A stretch of DNA of 64,000 bases from CAZWBR01 sp964632305 (GCA_964632305.1 CAZWBR010000004.1:1-64000); one strand, 5' to 3'. Positions 35,184-44,616 are shown, counted from the first letter of the stretch. Numbers and translations are program-made. The notes: generated by a model not told the origin, from the letters alone.

Positions 35184-36452
35184 ATGAAACGACGAAATTT
35201 TATCCGAAACCTGGCAATAGCGACCCCCGCCATGCTATTTTTGCCCTATTTCGATTTATTGGCTAATCCTCTTTCAGGGAAAGTGAAAATCACAAACGTT
35301 CAATGTGTCCTGACCAAGATTGGAATGCGGGTAAGTCCTTTGGTCAAAATATCCACCGATGTTGGTTTAGTTGGGATAGGTGAATGTCATCACGGCGAAA
35401 CTGGCGATGGGGCAAAAGATATTGTCCATAATGTATGTAAACCCATTTTGATGGGGCAGGACCCGTTGGATTTAGAGTATCAGGTTTTCAAGATGAGTAC
35501 CCGTACATCGTATTATGGTGGAAACCATGGGATAGCTACACATGCTATAACCGGCGTTGAATTTGCATTGTGGGATCTAATCGGGAAAATTACCGAACAA
35601 CCGGTACGAAAGATACTTGGAGGAGGTTGTCATGTTAATGAAGTCCGTGCCTATGCTTCCGTACGGCCACGCAACATGCTGGATATGGATTCGTGTAAAG
35701 AATTTGCAACGTTGATGAAAAGTCAGGGATGGACTGCATGTAAGAGCGATATCGACAGGGATCAGGCCTGGAACCGGTTGAACAATCGTCGACTCTCCAA
35801 TCAGGAAGTGGACAAAATAGTAATAGGTTTTGGCAACATGAGGGAGGTATTGGGTCCGGCATTTGATATTGCCGTGCATTGTCACTGGGAATTTGATTTC
35901 GACAGTGCGTTGCGATTGGCAAATGCAGTTGTTCCTGTTCGTCCCGCCTGGTTGGAAGATCCTTTGCCGATTGCCTATAATGAACAGTGGGTTAAGCTAA
36001 CTGAGAAGTCTCCGGTTCCTATTCTGACAGGTGAAAATTTATATACCAGGGATGATTTTCGTCCTTTTATTGTAAATCAGGGAGTGAACATGATTGAGAT
36101 TGACGTATCGATGGCTGGAGGACTTTTGGAAGCTAAAAAAATAGCTGATCTTGCCGAGTTATATTATATGCCAGTTTGTACCCACAATGTTGCCGGTCCG
36201 GTTGCAACCATTGCATCGGCTAATTTTGCGGCAACTGTCCGTGAATTTGTAGCCCATGAAGCTTTTCTTATGAATCCTAAAAATCGTGCTGGAAATGGCA
36301 TTAACGGGGATCCCGATGTTCTTGGGTATGACAAGGAAGTAATTAAAAACGGGCACATACAATTAAGCGATCGCCCCGGATTTGGTATAGAATTAAATGA
36401 AAAATTGATCAAAGAAAAATATTTGGTTGAGGGCGAATCCTGGTGGGACTAA
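35184..36452 (+). CDS. exported enolase-superfamily enzyme, paralogue 2
   Basis: 422 residues, same length as paralogue 1 and clearly homologous throughout. The leader MKRRNFIRNLAIATP is a good Tat signal (RRNFI). It has the same active-site pattern: VHCHWEF, WLEDP, ILTGENL and VCTHNVAGP. ACKSDIDRDQ replaces the divergent stretch AAKPFRISRR of paralogue 1, a region that often contributes to substrate contacts, so the two may differ in substrate. The two genes probably form an operon. The 3' end faces the tRNA-Lys gene across a shared terminator. Confidence 0.87.
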   Translation: MKRRNFIRNLAIATPAMLFLPYFDLLANPLSGKVKITNVQCVLTKIGMRVSPLVKISTDVGLVGIGECHHGETGDGAKDIVHNVCKPILMGQDPLDLEYQVFKMSTRTSYYGGNHGIATHAITGVEFALWDLIGKITEQPVRKILGGGCHVNEVRAYASVRPRNMLDMDSCKEFATLMKSQGWTACKSDIDRDQAWNRLNNRRLSNQEVDKIVIGFGNMREVLGPAFDIAVHCHWEFDFDSALRLANAVVPVRPAWLEDPLPIAYNEQWVKLTEKSPVPILTGENLYTRDDFRPFIVNQGVNMIEIDVSMAGGLLEAKKIADLAELYYMPVCTHNVAGPVATIASANFAATVREFVAHEAFLMNPKNRAGNGINGDPDVLGYDKEVIKNGHIQLSDRPGFGIELNEKLIKEKYLVEGESWWD

Positions 36453-36492
36453 TATTTCAATTGATTCCATATTTGTGTATTTTTTAAATAGA

Positions 36493-36527
36493 AAAAGCTC
36501 TATAATCATTTTGATTACAGAGCTTTT
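36493..36527. terminator. bidirectional terminator
   Basis: AAAAGCTCTATAATC (36493-36507) pairs with GATTACAGAGCTTTT (36513-36527) with one G-U-type mismatch; ends the enolase operon and tRNA-Lys copy 2. Confidence 0.9.
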
Positions 36528-36538
36528 CTGTTTTAAAG

Positions 36539-36611
36539 TGACTCAGCTGGGATTCGAACCCAGGACCCCATCCTTAAAAGGGATGTGCTCTACCTGCTGA
36601 GCTACTGAGTC
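36539..36611 (-). tRNA. tRNA-Lys (anticodon UUU), copy 2
   Basis: 73 nt, identical to the gene at 32825-32897, same strand. The ~35 bases on the promoter side (TTTTTCAAAGG-x-GGTGCAAAG) are also conserved, so the duplicated unit included the promoter region; the terminator side differs. Confidence 0.97.
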
Positions 36612-36644
36612 ATCCTCTAGATCCTTTGTTTTTCAAAGGTGGTG

Positions 36645-36675
36645 CAAAGATAACTTCATTTTTTTATTTACCCAA
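36645..36675 (-). promoter_or_regulatory. promoter of tRNA-Lys(UUU), copy 2
   Basis: Minus-strand TTG (36673-36675), 20-nt spacer, TATCTTTG (36645-36652). Confidence 0.6.
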
Positions 36676-36785
36676 CATTGCCCATGAAAAAATGAAGATT
36701 TGTAATGTAGTCTACTGTATCTTTCTCATTACATGATAGGTAAAAGAAACATATTTTTTTAAAATGCATGTTGGTAAAAAAGTTA

Positions 36786-36793
36786 TATTTTTG
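36786..36793 (+). promoter_or_regulatory. -7 box of the dehydrogenase-thioesterase operon
   Basis: TATTTTTG, ~48 nt upstream of the ATG 36842. It lies inside the longer open frame from 36764 and so supports the later start codon. Confidence 0.4.
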
Positions 36794-36841
36794 CAGCATA
36801 AGGGATTAATCTTACGTTTTTCCGGATTTAAGAACTTCATA

Positions 36842-37651
36842 ATGAATAAAAAAGTAGTTGTAATTACAGGTGCTTCATCAGGCATTGGTAAAGCTCTGGC
36901 TAAAGAATTCGCCTCACGCGGCGCTTCTTTATCACTCGGGGCAAGAAGAATTGATAAGCTTGAAGCGCTAAGAAGCGAGTTGGGCGATGTGGAAGTTTTA
37001 TGCGTCGAAACAGATGTTGAGATCGAATCGGACTGTAAACGCCTTATTGAGAAAACAATTGAGCAATTTGGACGAATTGATGTTCTGATCAATAATGCCG
37101 GAATTTCAATGCGGGCTCTTTTTACAGAGATGGATCTTGAAGTGATGCATAAAGTGATGAATGTAAATTTCTTTGGAACAGTATATTGCACTAAGTATGC
37201 TCTTCCGTATTTATTAAAAGTAAGAGGTTCTTTGGTTGGGATTATTTCCATAGCCGGACATGTTGGATTACCAGGAAGAAGTGCTTATTCAGCATCGAAG
37301 TTTGCCATACGGGGTTTTTTGAACACTCTCAGGATTGAGTATTTACATGCCGGATTGCATGTGTTGGTTGCTGCACCTGGATTTACCGCTTCAGAAGTCA
37401 GAAAGGTTGCTCTTACTGCGGATGGAACTCCACAAGGTGAAACTCCACGCAATGAAGAAAAGATGATGAGTGCTGAAACTTGTGCCAGGCATATTGCGAA
37501 TGCCATCCAAAAGAGGAAGAGAGAGCTTATTCTGACCTTTGTGGAAGGAAAATTGACGGTTTTCCTTGGTAAATTCTTCCCCTCCTTACTTGACCGGTTG
37601 ACCTTTAATCATATGGCTAAAGAGCCGGATTCTCCATTTAAGAAACAATAA
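36842..37651 (+). CDS. short-chain dehydrogenase/reductase
   Basis: Start at ATG 36842 (MNKKVVVITGASSG), where the Rossmann fold begins; 269 residues. The NAD(P)-binding motif TGASSGIG is at 9-16, NNAG follows, and the catalytic Y149-SASK153 is intact. The C-terminal part, with EEKMMSAETCARHI and a hydrophobic tail, resembles the DHRS7-like/YqjQ group of membrane-associated reductases acting on lipids or steroids-like ketones. The thioesterase gene starts two bases after its stop, so the two are probably one operon acting on acyl or keto substrates. Confidence 0.9.
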   Translation: MNKKVVVITGASSGIGKALAKEFASRGASLSLGARRIDKLEALRSELGDVEVLCVETDVEIESDCKRLIEKTIEQFGRIDVLINNAGISMRALFTEMDLEVMHKVMNVNFFGTVYCTKYALPYLLKVRGSLVGIISIAGHVGLPGRSAYSASKFAIRGFLNTLRIEYLHAGLHVLVAAPGFTASEVRKVALTADGTPQGETPRNEEKMMSAETCARHIANAIQKRKRELILTFVEGKLTVFLGKFFPSLLDRLTFNHMAKEPDSPFKKQ

Positions 37652-37653
37652 TC

Positions 37654-38061
37654 ATGGTTACATTTGAATCAAAATATCGGGTCTGTTATGGGGATACCGA
37701 CAGAATGGGAGTAATGTACTACGGTAATTATCCGCGTCTCTATGAAATCGGTCGTACTGACCTTATTCGTGAAATTTGGAAATCGTATCGCGAGGTGGAA
37801 GAGGAGGGGATATTACTTCCTGTTCGTTCATTGCATGTAAACTACTATCGTCCAGTACTTTATGATGAATTGTTGACAATTAGAACCATTATTAAAGAGG
37901 TTCCGAAAGTTAAGCTTCATATTTATTCTCAAATATTTAACGAGTTGGGTGAGTTAATCAATGAAGGGGAAGTGGTATTAGGATTTATGGATTCGAAAAC
38001 TGGGAAACCCAGGCGGGCACCGGAAGATTTTGTCTCAGTTTTGACGGGAAGGTTTTCTTAG
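37654..38061 (+). CDS. acyl-CoA thioesterase (4HBT/YbgC type)
   Basis: 135 residues, one hot-dog domain. The motif Y12-GDTDRMGVMYYGNY has the catalytic Asp16 of the 4-hydroxybenzoyl-CoA thioesterase class. It hydrolyses acyl-CoA or acyl-ACP thioesters in the cytoplasm; substrate not determined. Coupled to the dehydrogenase gene upstream; its 3' end overlaps the convergent LysE gene by four bases. Confidence 0.9.
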   Translation: MVTFESKYRVCYGDTDRMGVMYYGNYPRLYEIGRTDLIREIWKSYREVEEEGILLPVRSLHVNYYRPVLYDELLTIRTIIKEVPKVKLHIYSQIFNELGELINEGEVVLGFMDSKTGKPRRAPEDFVSVLTGRFS

Positions 38062-38690
38062 ATCCCCTTGGTTTGTAAGACAATAAAAAACAGTACGGCC
38101 AAAGTTATTATCCCGATTCCAATAATTTTGTTGGCCCACTCCAAAAGGTCAATAGTAAATTTATGACGGAAAAGATTGGCTAATCCTGTTAATACTAACC
38201 ACCATAGGGTACCTCCAAAGAAGATTCCGGCAATAATCAGCAATGCTTCACCCAGTTGTGAAAGCTGAAGGACAATGCTATAGCTTGAAAATATTGCAAT
38301 GAAGACGAAAATGGACAAGGGATTAGATAAGGTGATAATAAAGGTTGAGAGGAAATCCTGCAAATAAGAAGAGCCTCTTCTTTTAAACTTTTGAACATCC
38401 TTCGCAGGGTTTGACCGGAATATGTAAAGGCCTAAACCAACTAAAATTAGCAATCCGAATATTTTGAAGTAGATTTCAAAATTCCGTATAAAATCAATTA
38501 TGATGGTGAGACTGAATCCTGCCATGGTTGCATAAATTGAATCCGCAGCTGAAATACCCAAACCTGAAAATAAGCCTGCCTGCCAGTTTTTATTTACTGT
38601 GCGACGGACACAAAACATACCCAACGGCCCTAATGGAACCGAAACAGCTATGCCAATGAGAAATCCATCAAGTAAAAAATGCAAATCCAT
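38058..38690 (-). CDS. LysE-family membrane exporter
   Basis: 210 residues with six predicted membrane helices. The N-terminal GIAVSVPLGPLGMFCVRRT matches the conserved loop of LysE/RhtB exporters of amino acids, and a basic cytoplasmic loop (about 95-110) divides the two halves. The substrate is probably an amino acid or small metabolite. A minus-strand TATTTTTG lies only six bases before the start codon (38696-38703), which would give a leaderless or near-leaderless mRNA if used. Confidence 0.87.
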   Translation of the reverse strand: MDLHFLLDGFLIGIAVSVPLGPLGMFCVRRTVNKNWQAGLFSGLGISAADSIYATMAGFSLTIIIDFIRNFEIYFKIFGLLILVGLGLYIFRSNPAKDVQKFKRRGSSYLQDFLSTFIITLSNPLSIFVFIAIFSSYSIVLQLSQLGEALLIIAGIFFGGTLWWLVLTGLANLFRHKFTIDLLEWANKIIGIGIITLAVLFFIVLQTKGI

Positions 38691-38795
38691 AGCAACAAAA
38701 ATACAGTAAAATTTATTCTGTTCTAATACAAATTATATTGCAGTATTCTTTTCATATATTTTCTATTTTAGATGAGTATTTAAATTGGCATAAAA

Positions 38796-39329
38796 ATGGA
38801 ACAGAACATTGGAATCGGATCAAAAGTCAGACATTTGAGATATGGTTTAGGTCTAGTAAACGACGATAAGATTACAGCCTGGGAAATTTTCTTTGAAAAG
38901 GGAGGGAAGTTGGAAGTGAGTAAACGCAGCGAAGAACTTGAGCTTATTGAAAATACTCACGCTGTAGCTAAGACCGGATTATCTCTGGATGAAATGGAAA
39001 AAGTTCTCATCTATGTATTAGATAAATACAATGCACTGCAATCAAACATTGCATTAGGTGAAAGATGGAAAGGTGGAACATTGACTATTCACCCCTCAAA
39101 CCCGGATTTGCAGGTGAAAGAGATTCCTGTTGACGTTTTTTTTCATAAAATCGTTATGTTGCGCGATCGTCTTCGGGTTCTTGAGCAAAATATTAACTCG
39201 CACCCGGTAATGACCGATTCTGAAAAAGTAGATCTTCAACAATACATTACCAGAATTTATGGTAGTCTGACTACCTTCAATTTTCTCTTTGCCGATAAGA
39301 ATGACTATTTTGTTGGTCAAAAATCATAA
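38796..39329 (+). CDS. conserved protein of unknown function with an SH3/Tudor-like start
   Basis: 177 residues, cytoplasmic, no signal peptide. The first ~50 residues (GIGSKVRHLRYGLGLVNDDKITAWEIFFEKGG) form the G-x-x-V-x-H-x-x-Y/F-G-x-G-x-V pattern of small beta barrels, as in the C-terminal Tudor domain of UvrD/PcrA or in CarD-type proteins. The rest is helical, with charged segments. I do not recognise the family beyond this. A role in binding RNA polymerase, nucleic acid or ribosomes would fit such a domain but is a guess. Neighbours (exporter, Nudix enzyme) give no clue. Confidence 0.75.
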   Translation: MEQNIGIGSKVRHLRYGLGLVNDDKITAWEIFFEKGGKLEVSKRSEELELIENTHAVAKTGLSLDEMEKVLIYVLDKYNALQSNIALGERWKGGTLTIHPSNPDLQVKEIPVDVFFHKIVMLRDRLRVLEQNINSHPVMTDSEKVDLQQYITRIYGSLTTFNFLFADKNDYFVGQKS

Positions 39330-39414
39330 ACATAGGTTTAATTAATCGGGATATAAAACAGATCTTTTAAAATCCAGAAAAATTTTGATCATACAGATCA
39401 ATTACAAAATCAGA

Positions 39415-39948
39415 ATGAATTTGAATCCGATCACTATTTTCAAGTATTGCCCAAGATGTGGCTCCGGTCAATTCCATACATTCGATGATGGGCGTTCATT
39501 TAAGTGCGAAGAGTGCTGTTTCCAATATTACATAAATAATTCGGCCGCAGTAGCCTGTTTGATATTTAACAAAGAAAAGCAATTAATGCTGGCCCAAAGG
39601 GCTATTGAACCCAATATGGGAATGTTGGATCTGCCGGGAGGTTTTGTTGAGCCGCACGAAACGGCTGAATCTGCCGTGGTGCGGGAGATTTTCGAAGAAT
39701 TGCAGATTAGGGTAACTAAAATGGATTATTTGGTTTCATTTCCGAATGTTTATCCCTTTTCGGGACTCAATATATTCACTCTTGATTTGGCTTTTATTTG
39801 TGAGGTGGATCATCTTGAAAATATTATCCCGGGGGATGATATCTCTGGGATTGAATTTGTGGATCTTGAAAAAATCGATCCGGATAGCCTTTGTTCTGAT
39901 AGTATGAGAAAGATAATTCATTATTACATTACAAATAACTGCAAATGA
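39415..39948 (+). CDS. Nudix hydrolase with N-terminal zinc ribbon
   Basis: Start set at ATG 39415 (MNLNPITIFKYCPRCG); the frame continues ten codons upstream without typical sequence. 177 residues. A zinc ribbon (C12-x2-C15 and C31-x2-C34) precedes the Nudix domain; the box G76-x5-E82-x7-REIFEEL is complete, so it should hydrolyse a nucleoside diphosphate derivative. A zinc ribbon at this place is known from NADH pyrophosphatases and ADP-ribose-type enzymes. Its stop overlaps the next gene's start (ATGA), indicating coupled translation. Confidence 0.9.
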   Translation: MNLNPITIFKYCPRCGSGQFHTFDDGRSFKCEECCFQYYINNSAAVACLIFNKEKQLMLAQRAIEPNMGMLDLPGGFVEPHETAESAVVREIFEELQIRVTKMDYLVSFPNVYPFSGLNIFTLDLAFICEVDHLENIIPGDDISGIEFVDLEKIDPDSLCSDSMRKIIHYYITNNCK

Positions 39949-41726
39949 ATATTATAGATAGGATTAATTCCCTGCGTGGTTTAATGCGTGAGAAAATGAT
40001 CGATGCATATATTATCTGTGGTACGGACCCACACTTAAGCGAATATCTTCCCGAACGATGGCAAACAAGGGCGTGGATCAGTGGTTTTACCGGTTCCTAT
40101 GGAAGGGTAGTGGTAACCCATAAAAGGGTGATACTCTGGACCGATTCAAGATATTTTCTGCAGGCAAATGAACAATTGAAGGGAAATGGAATTGAAATGT
40201 TCAAAGACCGGCAACCCGACACAATCAATTATGATGATTGGTTAATCACTCAATTAAAAAAAGGGGATGTGATTGCCATGGATGGAATGACTATTTCTAC
40301 CTCCGAGTACCAGTCAGTTGAAGCAAAATTCAGTGCGAAGGGCCTTACTTTAATTTCAAGTGAGGATCTGCTTGGCCAGATTTGGATCAATCGCCCTCTA
40401 TTGCCAACCGATCCTGTTTTTGAGCTTCCTGTAGAAATTGCAGGTGTATCAAGGGTTAATAAATTAGAAATGGTAAGGCAAAAGCTGAAAGAAATAGGGG
40501 CCGATGCTACCATCATCACGCTGCTCGATGATCTGGCCTGGTGTTTAAACCTTAGGGGGAATGATATCGCCTATAATCCATTGTTCTTCGCCTATGGTTA
40601 TATCGGGCTCGATGCTGCCTATATTTTTATTGATGAATCAAAGATTTCGATTGATCTGCGTCACCGGTTGACCAAGGAGGGAATCATAATTCTCAATTAC
40701 AATTCGATCATAGAATTTCTGAATTCAATTTCGGGGAAAACTATTCTTCTGGATCCGGACAGAACGACAATTACTATATATAACTCAATTAATCAATGTA
40801 ATAAAATTGTTCCTGGGATTTCTTTACCCACGGTATTAAAATCGGTAAAGAACGAAACAGAAATTGAAGGAATGCGGAAGGCTCATCGACGCGATGGAGC
40901 AGCGATGGTTAATTTTCTCTATTGGTTCAGTCAACATATTGGCTGTGAACGAATAACAGAATTGACGGTTTGTGAAAAGTTAAAAGAATTTCGCTCACAA
41001 CAGGATAATTTTAAAGGAGAGAGTTTTCATCCGATTGTGGGATATGCTTTTCACGGAGCTATTGTTCATTATCATGTTACAAGGGAATCTGACATAGAGG
41101 TGATGCCTGAAAACCTTCTATTGATCGACTCCGGCGGACAGTATATGGATGGAACAACAGATATAACGCGAACGATTGCCGCCGGCGAAGTGACTGAACA
41201 ACAGCGTTTCGATTTTACTATTGCCTTAAAAGGAACAATAGAGTTAGCGAAGGCTATTTTCCCGGAGGGGACCAAGGGTTATTCGCTGGATAGTTTTGCT
41301 CGTAAACCTTTGTGGGATAATGGAATGAATTATGGCCACGGAACTGGTCACGGAGTAGGTCATTTTTTGTGTGTTCATGAAGGTCCCATGAGCATTCGTC
41401 AGGAATATAATCCGGAACCAATACGTATCGGACAAATCTTGTCAGATGAACCAGCCTTTTACCGTGACGGAGAATACGGAATTCGAACGGAAAACGTGAT
41501 TCTTTGTAAATCATTGTCGGTTTCTACCTTTGGGAGATTCCTGGGATTTGAAACATTAACGCTTTGCCCGATTGATCAGAAACTTATACTGGCAGAATTT
41601 CTCACTGATGAGGAAAAGATGTGGCTGAATGAATATCATGAAAGAATTCACCGTGAACTAGCTGAATTGCTTTCGCCGGAAGTTAATCAATGGATGAAGG
41701 AACAGTGGATACCCATTTCTATATAA
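39945..41726 (+). CDS. Xaa-Pro aminopeptidase (M24B)
   Basis: 593 residues, the long three-domain form of aminopeptidase P that removes N-terminal residues before proline in the cytoplasm. Two N-terminal creatinase-like domains precede the pita-bread domain with the dinuclear metal ligands: Asp in LLIDSGGQYMDGTTD (two), His in GHGTGHGVGH, Glu in SDEPAFY and Glu in GIRTENV. All are present. Overlaps the Nudix gene by four bases and is followed after four bases by the next gene, so the three are probably co-transcribed. Confidence 0.94.
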   Translation: MNIIDRINSLRGLMREKMIDAYIICGTDPHLSEYLPERWQTRAWISGFTGSYGRVVVTHKRVILWTDSRYFLQANEQLKGNGIEMFKDRQPDTINYDDWLITQLKKGDVIAMDGMTISTSEYQSVEAKFSAKGLTLISSEDLLGQIWINRPLLPTDPVFELPVEIAGVSRVNKLEMVRQKLKEIGADATIITLLDDLAWCLNLRGNDIAYNPLFFAYGYIGLDAAYIFIDESKISIDLRHRLTKEGIIILNYNSIIEFLNSISGKTILLDPDRTTITIYNSINQCNKIVPGISLPTVLKSVKNETEIEGMRKAHRRDGAAMVNFLYWFSQHIGCERITELTVCEKLKEFRSQQDNFKGESFHPIVGYAFHGAIVHYHVTRESDIEVMPENLLLIDSGGQYMDGTTDITRTIAAGEVTEQQRFDFTIALKGTIELAKAIFPEGTKGYSLDSFARKPLWDNGMNYGHGTGHGVGHFLCVHEGPMSIRQEYNPEPIRIGQILSDEPAFYRDGEYGIRTENVILCKSLSVSTFGRFLGFETLTLCPIDQKLILAEFLTDEEKMWLNEYHERIHRELAELLSPEVNQWMKEQWIPISI

Positions 41727-41730
41727 AGAT

Positions 41731-44616
41731 ATGAAGTTTGACCTGCATAAATTGATTTTGCTACTGCTCTTAAGCCCGTTAGGATTAAAAGCACAGTATT
41801 ATCTGGTGGGACAAGATCCGGCGAGCATTAAATGGAGACAGATCAATGCTGAAAAATTTCAGATTATTTATCCTTTTGATTTTGAGGATAATGCTCAGCG
41901 ATTAGCTATTATATTGGAACAAGTTTATCAGCATGGTGGAAAATCCCTGAATCATCAGTCACGCAAAATTTCAGTAATTCTTCATACCCAGACAGTACGT
42001 TCTAACGGTTTTGCGGCTTGGGCACCGGCTCGGGTAGAAATGTATACGGTCCCTCATCAGGGCAGTTATGCTCAGGATTGGCTGGAACAGTTGGCAATTC
42101 ATGAATTCCGGCATGTGGTTCAGATCGATAAGATCGGAGAGGAATTGCCTAAGATATTTAGAATCATATTGGGAGAACAAGCGGCCACCATAGCCATCGG
42201 TGCTTACCTGCCTTTTTGGTTTCTGGAAGGAGATGCCGTTGCCACGGAAACAGCATTAAGTAATTCAGGAAGAGGTCGTCTACCATCATTTGAGATGGAG
42301 CTACGGGCTCAGGTTCAGGAAAAGAAAGTCTACAATTATGATAAGGCTTATCTGGGATCGTTTAAAGATTATATCCCTGATTATTATCAGTTAGGTTATC
42401 AATTGATTGCATATGGAAGAGCCAAGTATGGCCCAAATATTTGGGCAGATGTACTTCATCATGTAGCACGCAATCCATTATCATTCAATGCTTTTTCGAA
42501 GGGACTGGATAAAACAATTGGGAAATGGCCTGAAGAGCTTTACCTGGAAAGCATGTTAAGGCTGAAAGATTCAATAAAAAGAGGAGAGGAGTACGGTCAT
42601 TATTTTGAAAAACAGGTTGTTAATAAAACAAAACAGGTTTATACTTCCTACACTTTTCCACATTATATAAATGATTCTGTTTATTTTTCACTCAAGAATT
42701 CGATCAATGATATCCCTCGCTTTGTGCGAATCGACAAAAATGGAAATGAAAAGAGGCTTTTCACTCCGGGCACGATATCTGATGAATCTCTCACATTCAG
42801 CCAGAATAAGGTGATCTGGATCGAAATGAAACCGGATCTACGTTGGACTCACCGGGAAACTTCTCTCTTAAGAATCCTGAATATAAAAAATGGAAACCTT
42901 TGGGAAAAAGCCTATCAGGAAAAACTTTATGTTCCTCAGTTATCCCCTGACGGGAAAACGATATTGGCAATAGAAAATAATACTCAAAACCAATGTTTTC
43001 TGGTATTTATCTCGGTAAAAGACGGGAAAATCACACGGAAGCTGGCTGTTCCCAATTGTTACCTGATTTTGACACCATCCTGGACAGAGGATGGTCGCTC
43101 TATCTTTGCAGTGGCAATGGGGCCCAAAGGAAAGTCTCTTATTCAGATGGATATTACATCTTCAGAAATACTGTATTTAACTCCATTCTCGACTATTGAG
43201 ATAAGAAAACCGGTTCAATCTTCAGATTATGTCTTTTTTACAAGTAATCTTGAAGGTTTGGACAATGGTTATGCGCTGAACCTGAAGAATAAACAACTAT
43301 TTCGGATTACAGATAGCCGTTACGGAATCAGGGATTTACAGGTCAAGGGATTGGATCATAAGCTCCTTTTCAGCGATTATACCTCAGATGGATTCAATCT
43401 TGCTTATCAGCAAAATGATCCAAATTTATGGATTAAAAAGGATTGGTTGGAGAGGTCTGTCTATCCATTGGCAGAAGAACTTACCAAACAGGATGGCCTG
43501 TTTTCACTGAACAATCGCAATGATTCTCTGGTTTATCACTCCAGAGCCTATTCCAAATTGAACCTTTGGAATTTTCATAGTTGGTCTCCCGTTTATGTTA
43601 ATCCTGACGAAACGGATATTCAACCAGGATTCTCGTTAATGTCTCAAAATAAACTCAGTACAGCCGTCACCGAATTGGGATATAAATATTCTATTTCGGA
43701 GGAAACAGGTACTTGGGTTGCTAATTTTCGGTATTTGGGTCTTTATCCCATTCTTGATTTCAATGCAGAATACGGGAAACGAAAATCGCACTATCTTCAG
43801 GTGACGAACTATGAAAATCAGAGTGGAATGGTTGTTCGTTCTGACACTTCGCTTGTTAAATTTACATATGATCAGCTTCGGATCGATGGAGGGATAAAAT
43901 TCCCGATTGATCTGACACATGGTAAGATGTATCGATTGTTACAGCCAGAAATTAAAGTCGAATATGTAGATATCCGGCAACAGACGGGTACGCCTGACGA
44001 GATTTTCCGCGGAACGATTATCCCGTTTTCCTATCGATTCTATGCTCATAATTTACTGCGGCAGAGCCATCGCGATCAACAACCCAGCTTGGGACAGATC
44101 TTCGATTTTCAATATCGCCATACGCCGATTGGAGATAGAAATCTGGGTTCAATCTGGTCGCTGGCGTCTGTATTATATTTCCCCGGCCTGGCAAAAAGCC
44201 ATGGAATGCGGTTCTATTCAGCTTTTCAACAAAAATCCGGGGATAAGAATCAGTTTTCAGATTTAATTCTTTACCCCAGAGGGAATCAATCTATTTTGAA
44301 CAATCAGATGATGACCATTCGGAGTGATTATCAATTACCCATCGGATATCCGGATTTTCGGATCGGAAGGCTGATTTATCTAAAACGACTTTCTGCCCGT
44401 ATGTTCTATGATTTTGCCCAAATTCGGGTTCCGCTCCTCGATCAGCAAGAATCGGTTATTAGATATCAAAGATCGGTTGGGGGAGAATTAAATATTGATT
44501 GTAATTATTTTCGATTTATTGCTCCGGCAAAAATTGGTTTCCGCGAGTCCTATCTATTCGATCAAAACCGATTCAATTTTGAATTGCTTTTCTCAGTCAG
44601 CTTTAGCGACCTTTAG
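41731..44616 (+). CDS. large exported protein: HExxH domain, beta-propeller and barrel
   Basis: 961 residues with a signal peptide (ending LGLKAQ). Residues ~30-240 contain H124-EFRH128 and Glu166 (FLEGDA), the zinc-binding arrangement of a gluzincin peptidase. The middle part (~290-620) shows repeated SPDGK-, WTEDGRS- and SDYTSDG-like strands of a TolB-type propeller. The last ~330 residues have alternating hydrophobic strands ending ELLFSVSFSDL, consistent with an outer-membrane beta-barrel. It seems to be an outer-membrane-anchored peptidase-like protein with a propeller exposed on one side. Homologues occur in many Bacteroidota with no known role. Domain borders are estimated. Confidence 0.78.
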   Translation: MKFDLHKLILLLLLSPLGLKAQYYLVGQDPASIKWRQINAEKFQIIYPFDFEDNAQRLAIILEQVYQHGGKSLNHQSRKISVILHTQTVRSNGFAAWAPARVEMYTVPHQGSYAQDWLEQLAIHEFRHVVQIDKIGEELPKIFRIILGEQAATIAIGAYLPFWFLEGDAVATETALSNSGRGRLPSFEMELRAQVQEKKVYNYDKAYLGSFKDYIPDYYQLGYQLIAYGRAKYGPNIWADVLHHVARNPLSFNAFSKGLDKTIGKWPEELYLESMLRLKDSIKRGEEYGHYFEKQVVNKTKQVYTSYTFPHYINDSVYFSLKNSINDIPRFVRIDKNGNEKRLFTPGTISDESLTFSQNKVIWIEMKPDLRWTHRETSLLRILNIKNGNLWEKAYQEKLYVPQLSPDGKTILAIENNTQNQCFLVFISVKDGKITRKLAVPNCYLILTPSWTEDGRSIFAVAMGPKGKSLIQMDITSSEILYLTPFSTIEIRKPVQSSDYVFFTSNLEGLDNGYALNLKNKQLFRITDSRYGIRDLQVKGLDHKLLFSDYTSDGFNLAYQQNDPNLWIKKDWLERSVYPLAEELTKQDGLFSLNNRNDSLVYHSRAYSKLNLWNFHSWSPVYVNPDETDIQPGFSLMSQNKLSTAVTELGYKYSISEETGTWVANFRYLGLYPILDFNAEYGKRKSHYLQVTNYENQSGMVVRSDTSLVKFTYDQLRIDGGIKFPIDLTHGKMYRLLQPEIKVEYVDIRQQTGTPDEIFRGTIIPFSYRFYAHNLLRQSHRDQQPSLGQIFDFQYRHTPIGDRNLGSIWSLASVLYFPGLAKSHGMRFYSAFQQKSGDKNQFSDLILYPRGNQSILNNQMMTIRSDYQLPIGYPDFRIGRLIYLKRLSARMFYDFAQIRVPLLDQQESVIRYQRSVGGELNIDCNYFRFIAPAKIGFRESYLFDQNRFNFELLFSVSFSDL

